A stretch of DNA of 64,000 nucleotides from UBA7672 sp965229115 (GCA_965229115.1 CBDDIR010000003.1:310001-374000), one strand, 5' to 3'. Positions 52,825 through 62,422 are shown, counted from the first letter of the stretch. Notes: a model not told the origin generated them from the sequence alone. Numbers and translations: made by a program.

Positions 52825-54258
52825 CTACTTCCCGCCTGCGTATTCCTTGACCAGCAGGTGGAGGAAGGCGCGGCCGTCGTAGAGTTGTTTTACGCCGACG
52901 CGTTCGTTGAGGCCGTGGACGCCGCTGGTGTTGGGGTCGGCGAAGATGCCGGAGACGCCGTAGGTGGGGATGCCGGCGGGCGTGGTGAAGCGGCCGTCGG
53001 TGGCGCCGGTGGCCATGGCGGGGATGACGGGCACGCCGGGGAAGAGTTGTTCGCTGATCTTCTCGATGGGGCCGAGAATTTCGGGCGTGAGCTTCGGCGG
53101 GGCGCTGGAGGATTCAGGTTCGCCGTTGAGCGTGACTTTGACTTCCGGATCGTTGATGGCGGTTTCGAGATCCTTCTTGATCTCTGCCTGCGTGCGGCCG
53201 GGGAAGATGCGGCAGTTGACGTTGGCCGTGGCGCGTTGCGGCAGCGCGTTTGGGGCGTGGCCGGCGTTGAGCTGCGTTGCGACGCACGTGGTCTTGAACA
53301 GCGCGTTGTAGCCGGGGTTGAGCATCAGGCGGCGGATGGCGGCGGCGTTCTCGCCATCGGCGGCGTCGCGCATGTCCTGGCCTTCCTGGCCCGGCGTAAT
53401 CTCGCCCATGCGGCGGAAGAAGCCGCGCGTGGCGTCGTTGAACTCGATCGGGAACTGGATGGCTTCGACTTTCGCGAGCGCCGTGCCGAGGCGGTAGATC
53501 GCATTGTCAGGAACCGGACGGGAAGAGTGGCCGCCGGGGTTGGTCACTTCGATGTGGAAGTCCTGATAGAGTTTTTCGCCGGCCTGAACGCCGTTGAAGA
53601 CATACTTGCCGGTGTCGGGATCGATGCGGCCGCCGGCGCCTTCATTGAGCGCGAACTCGGCGCTGATGAGATCGAGATGGTTGTCGACCATCCACTTGGC
53701 GCCGATGAATTCGTCCGAGCTTTCCTCGCCGCAGTTGAGCATCAGCTTGATGGTGCGCTCGGGCTTGTAGCCCTCGCGTTTGAAGCGGACCATCGAGTCG
53801 GTGAAGATGGCGGCCATGGCTTTGTCGTCGCTGGCGCCGCGGGCGTAGAAGTATCCGCCTTCTTCGGTGAGCTTGAAGGGATCGCGGACCCAGTCTTCGC
53901 GCTTGGCTTCGACGACGTCGATGTGCGCCATCAGGAGGATGGGTTTCTTCGCCGGGTTCGAGCCGGGGAGGATGGCGACGAGGTTGCCATCCTGCGGGCG
54001 GTTCGGGCCGGGGTTCACGAGAATGTGGAGGTCGCTTTCCGGATAGCCGGCGGCGACGAGGCGCGCCTTCATGCGCTCTGACGCGAGCGTGCAGGAGCCG
54101 ACAGAGAGCGTGGTGTTGGTTTCGATCAGCTCTTTGTAGAGCTCGCGGAATTCGGGCTCGCCGGCGCGGGGATCGGTGGAGGCGGTGCTCGTGGCCGTGC
54201 CGGTGGGCGTGGCGCAGGCGGCCAGAGCGAGCATCGAGGCGGCGAGGAGAAGGCGCAT
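52825..54258 (-). CDS. M20-family metallopeptidase, lipoprotein
   Basis: A 477-residue periplasmic lipoprotein (signal ending LALAAC). The M20 pattern is clear: 'PILLMAHIDVVEAKREDW' with a catalytic Asp after the His, 'ARGASDDKAMAA' with the bridging Asp, 'LNCGEESSDEF' with the catalytic Glu pair, and 'ALNEGAGG'. It is likely a dipeptidase or carboxypeptidase with a broad peptide range. The start at 54258 precedes MRLLLAASML; the frame is open 12 codons upstream. Confidence 0.93.
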   Translation of the reverse strand: MRLLLAASMLALAACATPTGTATSTASTDPRAGEPEFRELYKELIETNTTLSVGSCTLASERMKARLVAAGYPESDLHILVNPGPNRPQDGNLVAILPGSNPAKKPILLMAHIDVVEAKREDWVRDPFKLTEEGGYFYARGASDDKAMAAIFTDSMVRFKREGYKPERTIKLMLNCGEESSDEFIGAKWMVDNHLDLISAEFALNEGAGGRIDPDTGKYVFNGVQAGEKLYQDFHIEVTNPGGHSSRPVPDNAIYRLGTALAKVEAIQFPIEFNDATRGFFRRMGEITPGQEGQDMRDAADGENAAAIRRLMLNPGYNALFKTTCVATQLNAGHAPNALPQRATANVNCRIFPGRTQAEIKKDLETAINDPEVKVTLNGEPESSSAPPKLTPEILGPIEKISEQLFPGVPVIPAMATGATDGRFTTPAGIPTYGVSGIFADPNTSGVHGLNERVGVKQLYDGRAFLHLLVKEYAGGK

Positions 54259-54329
54259 GAAATCGTCCCTGAAACTGTCAGGGCAGATGAGCATGTCGCG
54301 CGCGTCAGGCCAAGTCGTCAGGGCAAGTG

Positions 54330-54743
54330 TTACGGCCAGGCGGAGATGATGGCGCCAGCGACCATCGTCCCGAGGATGAGATGGATGGCGTCCAGCACGA
54401 GCAGACCGATTTTCTCGGGGCTATAGACGAAGGAATACATACGCACGGGCAGGACAATCAGGATGGCGACCTGCGCGGTGACGATCAGGCCGGCGGTCAG
54501 GTTATCGACCTCTGCAGCCTTGAGGATCATGGCGAGGCCGATGGCGGTGAGGATGGGGAGGAAGAAGGCTATGGGCATCTTCCACATGTGCGGCTTGAGC
54601 TGTTCCTTCGTGTAGCCGGTGAGCTGCATCCAGAGCTTCGAGAACAAGAGGCCGTAGATCAGTGCGCCGATGGCGTAGGTGACGACGGCGGCGACAGCGA
54701 TGGCGATCCAGTTGTCGCCGACGATCAGTGCTTGCGATGGCAT
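54330..54743 (-). CDS. DUF1761 family membrane protein
   Basis: A 137-residue protein with four hydrophobic segments. 'NWIAIAVAAVVTYAIGALIYGLLFSKLWMQLTGYTKEQL' is typical of DUF1761; the rest fits its four-helix layout. Function unknown. The start at 54743 follows GGGGGAACCGCC. It lies upstream of, but is not obviously linked to, the M20 gene on the same strand. Confidence 0.87.
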   Translation of the reverse strand: MPSQALIVGDNWIAIAVAAVVTYAIGALIYGLLFSKLWMQLTGYTKEQLKPHMWKMPIAFFLPILTAIGLAMILKAAEVDNLTAGLIVTAQVAILIVLPVRMYSFVYSPEKIGLLVLDAIHLILGTMVAGAIISAWP

Positions 54744-54841
54744 GGCGGTTCCCCCTTGAGCCCGCGGCGAGGCTAGGCGGGGGAGGCGGGCGGAGTCCAT
54801 GTCTCGCGCGGGGAAGCGTTCCGCAGCGGCGGCGCAAAGCA

Positions 54842-54869
54842 AAAGGCCCGCCGGTGAGGGCGGGCCTTT
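54842..54869. terminator. etfBA terminator
   Basis: AAAGGCCCGCC (54842-54852) and GGCGGGCCTTT (54859-54869) form a perfect 11-bp stem with a 6-base loop, 24 bp after the etfA stop. On the minus strand a TTTTGC tract follows. Confidence 0.85.
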
Positions 54870-54893
54870 CTTTGTTGGTGCAGTCAGATCAGC

Positions 54894-55823
54894 CTAGAGC
54901 TTCGAGGTGAGTTCCGGGACGATCTTGAAGAGGTCGCCGACGAGGGCGTAGTCCGCGATCTGGAAGATCGGGGCTTCTTCGTCCTTGTTGATGGCGACGA
55001 TGATCTTCGAGTCCTTCATGCCGGCGAGGTGCTGGATGGCGCCCGAGATGCCGATGGCGATGTAGAGCTCCGGAGCGACGACCTTGCCGGTCTGGCCGAC
55101 CTGGAAGTCGTTCGGGGCGTAGCCTGCGTCGACGGCGGCGCGCGAGGCGCCAACGCCTGCGCCGAGCTTGTCGGCGAGCGGCAGGATGTACTGGTTGAAC
55201 TGTTCAGCCGAGGCGAGGGCGCGGCCGCCGGAGACGACGCGCTTGGCCGAGGCGAGCTCGGGACGATCCGACTTCTGCAGTTCTTCGGAGACGAAGGTCG
55301 CCTTGAACGGACCAGCCGGAGCGGCGGCGGTTTCGACCGAAGCCGAACCGGTCGATGCGACAGCCTGGAAGGCCGTGCCGCGGACGGTGACGACTTTCTT
55401 GGCGTCGGCCGATTTGACCGTGAGGATCGCGTTGCCGGCGTAGATCGGGCGCTCGAAGGTCGAGGCGTCGATCACTTTCGTGATCTCCGAGATCTGCATG
55501 ACGTCGAGCTTGGCGGCGATGCGCGGAGCGACGTTCTTGCCGGTGGTGGTGGCCGGGGCGAAGAAGGCGTCGTAGCCGCCCATCATCGGGACGACGAGGG
55601 CTTCGACAGCTTCGGCCAGGGCGTGGCTGAAGGCTTCGCCTTCGACGTGGATGACTTTACGCACGCCAGCGAGTTTCGCGGCGGCGTCAGCGGCAGCTTT
55701 CGCATTGTGGCCAGCGACGAGAACGTCGATGTCGCCACCGAAGGCTTGCGCGGCGGCGACGGTTTTCGCGGTCGCGTCGTTGAGCGCTTCGTTGTTGTGT
55801 TCAGCGAGAACGAGAACGGCCAT
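54894..55823 (-). CDS. etfA: Electron transfer flavoprotein subunit alpha
   Basis: The FAD-binding subunit of ETF, which passes electrons from acyl-CoA and other dehydrogenases to ETF-ubiquinone oxidoreductase. The 309-residue length is normal. The C-terminal FAD domain shows 'RVVSGGRALASAEQFNQYILPLADKLGAGVGASRAAVDAGYAPNDFQVGQTGKVVAPELYIAIGISGAIQHLAGMKDSKIIVAINKDEEAPIF', the family core. It follows etfB after 2 bp, so the two form an operon. Confidence 0.97.
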   Translation of the reverse strand: MAVLVLAEHNNEALNDATAKTVAAAQAFGGDIDVLVAGHNAKAAADAAAKLAGVRKVIHVEGEAFSHALAEAVEALVVPMMGGYDAFFAPATTTGKNVAPRIAAKLDVMQISEITKVIDASTFERPIYAGNAILTVKSADAKKVVTVRGTAFQAVASTGSASVETAAAPAGPFKATFVSEELQKSDRPELASAKRVVSGGRALASAEQFNQYILPLADKLGAGVGASRAAVDAGYAPNDFQVGQTGKVVAPELYIAIGISGAIQHLAGMKDSKIIVAINKDEEAPIFQIADYALVGDLFKIVPELTSKL

Positions 55824-55825
55824 GA

Positions 55826-56572
55826 TCAGATCGCTCCAGCGGATTTGAGTTTAGCGATGAGCGCGTCGACGTCGGCGACTTTCTCGCCGGCTTCACGCTT
55901 CTTGGGCTCGGCGACTTTCACGACCGACAGGCGTGGCGTGACGTCGACGCCGTAGTCAGCCGGGGCTTTCGTGTCGATCGGCTTCTTCTTCGCCTTCATG
56001 ATGTTCGGCAGCGAAGCAAAGCGCGGCTCGTTGAGGCGGAGGTCGGTGGTGACCACGGCCGGCAGCGAGAGCGAGACGGTTTGCAGGCCGCCGTCGACTT
56101 CGCGGGTGACTTTCAGCTTGTCGCCATCCATGGCGACGGCCGAGGCGAACGAGCCTTGCGGCCAGTCGAGCAGGGCGGCGAGCATCTGGCCGGTCTGGTT
56201 GGCGTCGTCGTCGATCGCCTGCTTGCCGGTGATGACGAGGCCGGGTTGTTCGGCTTCGACGATCTTGGCGAGGATTTTCGCGACGGCGAGCGGTTCAACC
56301 GCAACGTCGGTCTGGACGAGGATGCCGCGATCACCGCCCATGGCGAGACCGATGCGGATGGTTTCCTGGGCCTGGGCCGGTCCGATCGAGACGAGCACGA
56401 TCTCGGTGACGACGCCTTTTTCCTTCATGCGGACGGCTTCTTCGACAGCGATCTCGCAGAAGGGGTTCATCGCCATCTTGATGTTGGCGAGATCAACGCC
56501 CGTGCCATCGGCTTTTACGCGCGGGCGGACGTTCGGGTCGATAACCCGCTTTACGGGCACAAGCACCTTCAT
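55826..56572 (-). CDS. etfB: Electron transfer flavoprotein subunit beta
   Basis: The AMP-binding subunit of ETF. The 248-residue length is normal. 'MKVLVPVKRVIDPNVRPRVKADGTGVDLANIKMAMNPFCEIAVEEAVRMKEKG' opens the fold and 'GKQAIDDDANQTGQMLAALLDWPQGSFA' is the conserved AMP/subunit-contact region. First gene of the etfBA operon. The 267-bp region upstream, 56573-56839, shows no gene. Confidence 0.97.
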   Translation of the reverse strand: MKVLVPVKRVIDPNVRPRVKADGTGVDLANIKMAMNPFCEIAVEEAVRMKEKGVVTEIVLVSIGPAQAQETIRIGLAMGGDRGILVQTDVAVEPLAVAKILAKIVEAEQPGLVITGKQAIDDDANQTGQMLAALLDWPQGSFASAVAMDGDKLKVTREVDGGLQTVSLSLPAVVTTDLRLNEPRFASLPNIMKAKKKPIDTKAPADYGVDVTPRLSVVKVAEPKKREAGEKVADVDALIAKLKSAGAI

Positions 56573-56839
56573 CGGTGGGGTCTCCGGCTGGACGGTCAGG
56601 CTTTGACCTGAAGATCTGGGTTCACGGCGCCCCCCAATGGTGCGCCTGCGAGCCGCGGCTTTCTCCTAGGCAGCACGGGCGCGGGAATCAAGTTTCCTGG
56701 CAGGATTTCGGGGCAAAAAGCGTCGATTTGGCGCGTTCGTCTGGGGGCGGGATGAAACATTCGTGCGCGGGGGCGGATTTCGGGTGGTTTTTTCAGCCGG
56801 CACGCTAGCCTGAGGCAAACTCAGGAGCGAAACGCGACC

Positions 56840-57133
56840 ATGGCCGACCCGTTTGACGATGCGTTCTACAAGCGCGCGGATGCGCACATTAACCTGGCTA
56901 ACGAAGCGGTCGGGGACGCAACGCCGGAGGCGGTGAATGCGTCCATGATGTTCGCCTCGGCGCGGTTCTCGGCCTTCATCTCGGCGCGCGGGTTCAAGTC
57001 GGGCGAGGCGATGGCGGCCAAGCGGGAGGAAACGGTGAAATACTTCGTCGACGGCTTCCAGCAGATGCTTGAGGGCAATCTCGACGCCTACATCAAGAAT
57101 TTCGATGCCTATATGAAGCCTCAGGAGGATTGA
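56840..57133 (+). CDS. DUF3144 family protein
   Basis: A 97-residue soluble protein. 'AFYKRADAHINLANEAV' and 'NASMMFASARFSAFISARGFKS' are typical of DUF3144, a small helical family of unknown function. The ATG is preceded by CAGGAGCGAAACGCGACC. It lies upstream of, and nearly abuts, a frame leading into the next membrane-protein gene. Confidence 0.85.
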   Translation: MADPFDDAFYKRADAHINLANEAVGDATPEAVNASMMFASARFSAFISARGFKSGEAMAAKREETVKYFVDGFQQMLEGNLDAYIKNFDAYMKPQED

Positions 57134-57243
57134 TCGGTCAGGCCGGCGCTGAGTTCATTTGCACTTTTGCGGTCTGCCTTAAGACTATCTTCCAACCAAG
57201 GCGCCAGCCTTCCAGCGCGATATCCAAGCTGTTTGGGGACGGC

Positions 57244-57696
57244 ATGAGCAGGCGCAACGTGATTGCCGACTATGGCGCAGCGCTCAGCGCTGTGATGTTC
57301 GTGGCATCGCTCTGTTTGCCCGGACTTGTGTATCTTGCGCCGCGACCAGACGCGCCCGCGTTCATCAGCGGGGTAGCCATCTTCGCTTCAGGTTGGGCGC
57401 GTGCGCTATCCCTCGAAAACTTTGCGTGGCTCGCAAATCCTCTCGCGCTGATTTCGTTCTTCTGGGTTTTGCGGGACTTGCATCCTCGCTTGTCGGCAAA
57501 GCTGGCAGCGGCCGCCTTCCTGATATCTTTTCATGCGCTGGCTTATGACAAGACGCTACTGGATGCAGGCGGCGCCGTTGGGTCGGTTCGAGTTGGGCTC
57601 GGCTTCTGGCTGTGGCAGGCTTCAATGCTATCCTTGGCGCTGACAAGATTGCCGCTAGTTTTAAAGAGCAGACCCAGCGACGCGTTGGGGTTTTAA
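57244..57696 (+). CDS. Hypothetical membrane protein
   Basis: A 150-residue protein with about four hydrophobic segments (10-30, 40-55, 60-75, 85-100, 115-135). No family recognised. The composition is less GC-biased than its neighbours. The start at 57244 follows GGGGACGGC; the frame is open upstream to 57130 without support. Confidence 0.65.
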   Translation: MSRRNVIADYGAALSAVMFVASLCLPGLVYLAPRPDAPAFISGVAIFASGWARALSLENFAWLANPLALISFFWVLRDLHPRLSAKLAAAAFLISFHALAYDKTLLDAGGAVGSVRVGLGFWLWQASMLSLALTRLPLVLKSRPSDALGF

Positions 57697-57725
57697 AGTT
57701 GCGATAGTCTCACTAGGTTTGACGC

Positions 57726-58181
57726 ATGGCTCTTGGATTTCTTCGCCGTCTTCTGATGTCCACCGGGCATGCCGAGTTGCAGCCTGAGGATGCGCGGTTG
57801 GCGGTGGCGGCGGTGCTGGTGATGGCGGCGCGGTCTGACGGGAAATACGATGACCATGAGGCGGCGATCATCGACCGCGTGCTGGGCAAGCGCTTTGGGC
57901 TGAACGCCGACCTTGCGCGCGGACTGCGCGAGCAGGGCGAAGAGGCCGAGGGCGAGGCCATCGACATTTACCAGTTCACCAAGGCGATCAAGGAAGCCAT
58001 CCCGCTCGAGGATCGCATTGCGATCATCGAGGAACTGTGGGGCGTGATCCTGTCGGATGGCGTGCGCGATCCGCATGAGGATTCGCTGATGCGGCAGATC
58101 GTGGATCGGCTTGGGTTGTCGCCGATGGATAGCGCGCTGGCGCGGCAGAAGGTTCAGGGTGGTGGGAGTATTCAGGCTTAG
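57726..58181 (+). CDS. TerB-like tellurite-resistance family protein
   Basis: A 151-residue protein with the TerB helical domain: 'LAVAAVLVMAARSDGKYDDHEAAIIDRVLGKRFGL' (acidic metal-binding helix start) and 'ILSDGVRDPHEDSLMRQIVDRLGLSPMDSALARQK'. Family members are stress-linked; no ter operon is nearby. The ATG at 57726 lacks a strong ribosome site. Confidence 0.88.
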   Translation: MALGFLRRLLMSTGHAELQPEDARLAVAAVLVMAARSDGKYDDHEAAIIDRVLGKRFGLNADLARGLREQGEEAEGEAIDIYQFTKAIKEAIPLEDRIAIIEELWGVILSDGVRDPHEDSLMRQIVDRLGLSPMDSALARQKVQGGGSIQA

Positions 58182-58223
58182 GCTTGGATGCGCTCGCGGT
58201 CGGAGCTGGTAAGCACGCCCCCG

Positions 58224-58364
58224 TCCTTCGAGACGATCGCACGATAAAGTTCCATCGTTGATGCGCCGTGCCTGCGATCCCTCAGGATGAGGGCTATCGT
58301 GAGCTGGTGCTTGAGTAGCTCTCATCCTGAGGGATTGGCGCGAAGCGACAATCGTCTCGAAGGA
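58224..58364. repeat. Nested palindromic unit, REP-like
   Basis: The outer arms TCCTTCGAGACGAT (58224-58237) and ATCGTCTCGAAGGA (58351-58364) are perfect over 14 bases. The inner arms CCCTCAGGATGAG (58279-58291) and CTCATCCTGAGGG (58321-58333) are perfect over 13. CTCATCCTGAG is shared with family C units near 52.8 kb. Confidence 0.75.
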
Positions 58365-58417
58365 TGGCAAGGGTGTACGCGCGGTGCATCAAGATGCGCC
58401 CTACGATCTTCCCAGCA

Positions 58418-58513
58418 TCGTCATTCCCGCCGAAGCGTAGCGGAGAGCGGGAACCCAGGGGCTGCGAGCTAGATGCTTGCGGCCCTTGGGTTCCTGCTTT
58501 CGCAGGAATGACG
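58418..58513. repeat. Palindromic dispersed repeat, family A, copy 2
   Basis: Reads as the inverted partner of 21545-21646: TCGTCATTCCCGC at the left, AGCGGGAACCCAGGGG, then CTTGGGTTCCTGC and GCAGGAATGACGG at the right. It ends about 5 bp before the S9 peptidase stop at 58519. The 58182-58518 gap holds no gene. Confidence 0.8.
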
Positions 58514-58518
58514 GGAGA

Positions 58519-60507
58519 TTACTGCGCCGGTGCGGCTGGCGTGGCGGGAGCGGGCGCTGCTGCCGGTGACGCGTAGGCGCCGGCGGGCGGCGTGACGCCT
58601 TTGAGGTATTGGTCGAGGAAGGTCACGTAGGCGTTCGAGGCGGTGATGCGGTTTTCCTTGCGGAGGAAACCGTGGCCCTCGTCGGGGAAGATGATGTATT
58701 CGACGGGGACGTTGTTCTTCTTCACTGCAGCGACGAGGTCGTCGCTTTCGGCCTGCAGCACGCGCGGGTCGTTCTTGCCCTGGATGACCAGCAGCGGCTT
58801 CTTGATGTTGGCGGCGTGGAAGAGCGGCGAGATGCGGGTGTGGCGTTCGCTATCGGTCGCCGGGTCGCCCATCTCGTCATAGAGCGCCTGTTTCTGCGCG
58901 CCCCACCAGGCGGGGATTTCCTGTAGCGTGCGCGTCCAGTTGGTGACGCCGAAGATGTCGATGCCGGCAGTGAATTCTTCCGGTCGGAAGGCGAGGGCGG
59001 CGGCGACCATGTAGCCGCCGTAGGAGCCGCCCATGATTGCGATCTTGTCCTTCTGAACCCAATCGAGCGATTGCAGATACTTCTTGCCGTACACGACGTC
59101 GTCGAGATCGACCTCGCCGTGTTTCTTGTCGTCCATGTGGAAGAAGGTCTTGCCGTAGCCCGACGAGCCGCGGTTGTTCACGCGCAGCACGGCGTAGCCG
59201 TGGTTGGCGAGGTGCTGGTACATCGCCGTGTAGCCCTTGCGGTTCTGACCGCCGGGGCCGCCGTGAACGTCGACGACGGCGGGAACGGGGGCCTCGGCGC
59301 TCGCGCCCTTCGGCTTGAACAGGATGGCCGGGATGTCGAGGCCGTCGAAGCTCTTGTAGCGGACGACTTCGGTCTCAACGAGCATCTTCTCGTCGATCGC
59401 CGGGTTGAGGTTTTTGGTCAGGCGCGTGGCGGCGCCGGTGGCGAGATCGGCCACGAAGACATCGGCGGGCGATGTGTCGGACGCGACGGTGAAGGCGATC
59501 TTGGTTTCGTCGCGGTTGAAGCGGACGCCACCGAGATCGCCGGCGGGAACGCCCGTCAGCTCGATTGGCTTGTTGGCGGTCTGGTCGTGGATGGTGATCT
59601 TCGACGACGCATCGGCGTTGATGCCATCGACGCGGTATTTGCCGGACGGCGAGTAGGTGACGAAGCTCACATCCCAGTCGGCTTTCAGGAGCTCGGCCTT
59701 CTTGCCGGTGGCGAGCTCGTGGGTCCAGGCTTGCGTGAACTCGCCGAACTCGTCGGTGGAATAGATCAGCGATTTGGAGTCGGGCGTGAATTCATAGACG
59801 CCGTGGGCGACGACCTTGTCGCCGGGCGTGATGAGCGTCGGCTTCTGCGTGGCGGCCTTGGTGAGGTCGGCGAGATAGACGTCCGAGTCCGCGCTGGTGT
59901 TCTCCTTCGAGAGGGCGAGCCATTTGCCGTCGGGAGAGACAGCGGTCGGGTTGAAGTCCGTGTTCTGGAAGATGAGCTTCCGCGCGAATGTCGTGGTGTC
60001 GTAGGCGTACACGTCGAAGGCGGACGGGTTGCGCTCGTTGGAGATGAGCCAGAACGTCTTGCCGTCGCCGCTCCAGCCGAGGAAGTCTGCCTTGTGCTTG
60101 TCGCCGGGCGTCAGGTCTTTCAGCGCGCCGTCGGCCTGGCGGACATAGATGTGGTTCAGCTCGTCGCCGCCGCCATCGGTGGTGACGAGGATGCGGTCGT
60201 CGGCGGGGAAGTAGCTGACGGCGAAGACGGCCGTGGTGGTCGAGGTGGTGAGCGGTGTGATGTCGCCGCCGGCGACGGGCAGCGAGGCGGCGTTGAAGAC
60301 GCCCGACTTGTCGGTGGCGACCAGCACATTGCTGCCGTCTGCGGAGAAGGCGATCGGCCAGGGCATCGACACGGCGGTGGTGTCGAAGAAGGCCTTGGCG
60401 TCATAGGCCTGATGAGCGGGCGCTGCCGCGACTTCCGTCTTGGTTTCAGGCTGGCAGGCGGCGAGCGCTACGAGCGCGAAGCCGCTGATAATTCCGATGT
60501 TCCGCAT
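58519..60507 (-). CDS. S9-family serine peptidase, lipoprotein
   Basis: A 662-residue prolyl-oligopeptidase-type enzyme with a lipoprotein signal (LVALAAC). An N-terminal beta-propeller (about 40-380) precedes the alpha/beta-hydrolase domain with the nucleophile in GGSYGGYM, the Asp in GKNDPRV and the His in DEGHGF. The C-terminus is an Ala/Pro-rich tail. The start at 60507 follows GGAGGGACCC; the frame is open 25 codons upstream. Confidence 0.93.
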   Translation of the reverse strand: MRNIGIISGFALVALAACQPETKTEVAAAPAHQAYDAKAFFDTTAVSMPWPIAFSADGSNVLVATDKSGVFNAASLPVAGGDITPLTTSTTTAVFAVSYFPADDRILVTTDGGGDELNHIYVRQADGALKDLTPGDKHKADFLGWSGDGKTFWLISNERNPSAFDVYAYDTTTFARKLIFQNTDFNPTAVSPDGKWLALSKENTSADSDVYLADLTKAATQKPTLITPGDKVVAHGVYEFTPDSKSLIYSTDEFGEFTQAWTHELATGKKAELLKADWDVSFVTYSPSGKYRVDGINADASSKITIHDQTANKPIELTGVPAGDLGGVRFNRDETKIAFTVASDTSPADVFVADLATGAATRLTKNLNPAIDEKMLVETEVVRYKSFDGLDIPAILFKPKGASAEAPVPAVVDVHGGPGGQNRKGYTAMYQHLANHGYAVLRVNNRGSSGYGKTFFHMDDKKHGEVDLDDVVYGKKYLQSLDWVQKDKIAIMGGSYGGYMVAAALAFRPEEFTAGIDIFGVTNWTRTLQEIPAWWGAQKQALYDEMGDPATDSERHTRISPLFHAANIKKPLLVIQGKNDPRVLQAESDDLVAAVKKNNVPVEYIIFPDEGHGFLRKENRITASNAYVTFLDQYLKGVTPPAGAYASPAAAPAPATPAAPAQ

Positions 60508-60619
60508 GGGTCCCTCCAAGTGCGCGCGCACGATGGACGGGGCCGGGTGGGACGGCAAGGCTCGCGACGAGCATTGCGACATGAAGTTGGCGTTAGCCGC
60601 CTAACCGCGCGTTATCTGC

Positions 60620-61825
60620 TTATTCGCCGCTGGCGTCGGCCGGCGCATTGGCGGCGACGAGGTCGCCCATCTTGAACCAGTCGGTCTTGGGCAAGCCGAG
60701 TTCATAGTCGAGCCAGGCGGGGACGATACGGGTGGAGCGGGCGCCGCGCGTGTTGGACAGCATGACGATGCCGGAGTTGTTGCCGGGCACCCAGGCGATC
60801 TGGGCGATATAGCCTTCGACGCTGCCGGAGTGGGTGATCACCTGATGTCCGGCGTAAGTGTAATTACGCCAGCCGAGGCCGTAGGAGGTTTCGGTGACGG
60901 GCGTTTTCAGCGAGCGCTGGCGGGCGGTTTCGGGCGGCGTGGTGATGCGCTTGCGATGGGCTTCATCCAGCACGGCGGCGGGGATCACATCGGTGCGCAG
61001 GCCCATCTGCGCGATGAGCCATTTCGACAGGTCGTTGATCGAGGCGTTGATGCCGCCGGCGGCGGGCACGCGGTAGTACCAGTCGGTGACGGGCGTCGGG
61101 ACCCAGGTCTGCTGGCCGACGCGTTTGTGCGGGCGGGCCCAATTGCCGGTGGACTTGAGCTGGGCGAGGCCTATCGAGGCGGTCTTCATGCCGAGCGGGG
61201 TGAAGATGCGGGTCTGCACTTCGGCGGCGTAGGTGCGGCCGGTGGCTTTTTCGATCGCGGTGGCGATCATGTTGAAGGCGACGTTCTGGTAGGTGAAGCA
61301 TTCGCCGGGGGCGCAGGTCTGTTTGACGTTGCCGTATTCGCTGAGGATGGCTGACGGCGTGCGGCCGGCTTCGAGAAGATTGTCGTATGCGTAGGGGGGA
61401 AGGCCGACGCTATGGGACAGTACATTCTCGAGCGTGACGCGGGCGGCGTCTTCGGGGCGCTTGAGCTTGAACTCGGGCACGATAGTCGAGACGCGGGTCT
61501 GCAGGTTCAGCTTGCCTTCGCTCTGCTCGAGGACGGCGAGCGTGCCGGCGAAGCCCTTCGACAGCGAGGCGATGCGGAAGACGGTGTCGGCGTTGACCTT
61601 CTCCGTGCCGCCGGCTTCGCGTACGCCGTAGGTTTTCACCATGGCGACGCGGCCGTTCTTCACGACGGCGACGGCGAGGCCGACAAAGTCAGGCGCGGTG
61701 GCGGCGTGGTCGAGTTCGTCGCCGAATTCCTGGAGGGTCTGATATTCCTTCTTCAGCTGCGCGTGCGCCGCCATTGGCGCGCCGAGCGTGAGAGCGGCTG
61801 AGAGAAGAAGTGCAGCGAGTTTCAA
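60620..61825 (-). CDS. Serine hydrolase, beta-lactamase-related
   Basis: A 401-residue secreted penicillin-binding-protein/class C beta-lactamase-fold hydrolase. A signal peptide ends MAAHAQ. Active-site motifs are SLSK (the SxxK), YQN (the YxN) and HSG (the KTG equivalent). The substrate may be a peptide or ester. The start is probably the TTG at 61825 (AGGGATTTCCAGG upstream, giving a clean signal peptide); no ATG fits. It is downstream of the NADAR gene. Confidence 0.85.
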   Translation of the reverse strand: MKLAALLLSAALTLGAPMAAHAQLKKEYQTLQEFGDELDHAATAPDFVGLAVAVVKNGRVAMVKTYGVREAGGTEKVNADTVFRIASLSKGFAGTLAVLEQSEGKLNLQTRVSTIVPEFKLKRPEDAARVTLENVLSHSVGLPPYAYDNLLEAGRTPSAILSEYGNVKQTCAPGECFTYQNVAFNMIATAIEKATGRTYAAEVQTRIFTPLGMKTASIGLAQLKSTGNWARPHKRVGQQTWVPTPVTDWYYRVPAAGGINASINDLSKWLIAQMGLRTDVIPAAVLDEAHRKRITTPPETARQRSLKTPVTETSYGLGWRNYTYAGHQVITHSGSVEGYIAQIAWVPGNNSGIVMLSNTRGARSTRIVPAWLDYELGLPKTDWFKMGDLVAANAPADASGE

Positions 61826-61939
61826 CCTGGAAATCCCTGAAGGACATCTGACTATTGAGGAGTTCGTGACGCCCCTCAATCGAAGCTTTGATGAAAGCTT
61901 TCAGGTGAACAGGTTAATTCCGAACTAGGCGGGAATTTG

Positions 61940-62419
61940 TCAGACGCTGCTGGCGGCTGCGAGTTCGCTGCGCACGGCCATGAGGATCTGGCCGAGCAGG
62001 TTTTCGCCCTGCCATTGGGCGGGATCGCGTGCTGCCGGATCGTCTTCGGAAAGGCCGATGCCCCAGATGTAGTCCTTGGGGTTGGCTTCCGCGAGAATGG
62101 CGTCGCCGGTGTCGAGAAGGCGGCGGCGCAGGCCGGGGTTCTGACTGAACTTGGCGCGGGTTCCGTCGGTGACGATGCGGATCTTGTTGGCGTCCCACGT
62201 CGGCTGGTCGAAGCCGGAGGCCCGGCCGCCCATCAGCTTGTGTTCGTGCGGGCTGTCGGACTTCAGGATGCGTTCCGCCATCGCAACATCCCCGAACAGC
62301 CGCGCCTTCTGCTCGTGCATGTATTGCTCGGCGCAGAGGTAGGCATGGCCGCCCAGCGTGAAGTGCGATTGGTGGAACTGGCTGAAGGGGCCCTTCATGA
62401 AGAGAAGGACCGCGGGCAT
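61940..62419 (-). CDS. NADAR-family protein
   Basis: A 159-residue protein of the NADAR/YbiA fold: 'FMKGPFSQFHQSHFTLGGHAYLCAEQYMHEQKARLFGD', 'HKLMGGRASGFDQPTWD' and 'WGIGLSEDDPAARDPAQWQGENLLGQILMAVRSEL'. These proteins act as N-glycosidases that clear damaged riboflavin intermediates or ADP-ribose-type conjugates. It starts 3 bp after the end of the adenosyltransferase gene, so they probably share a transcript. Confidence 0.9.
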   Translation of the reverse strand: MPAVLLFMKGPFSQFHQSHFTLGGHAYLCAEQYMHEQKARLFGDVAMAERILKSDSPHEHKLMGGRASGFDQPTWDANKIRIVTDGTRAKFSQNPGLRRRLLDTGDAILAEANPKDYIWGIGLSEDDPAARDPAQWQGENLLGQILMAVRSELAAASSV

Positions 62420-62422
62420 GGG

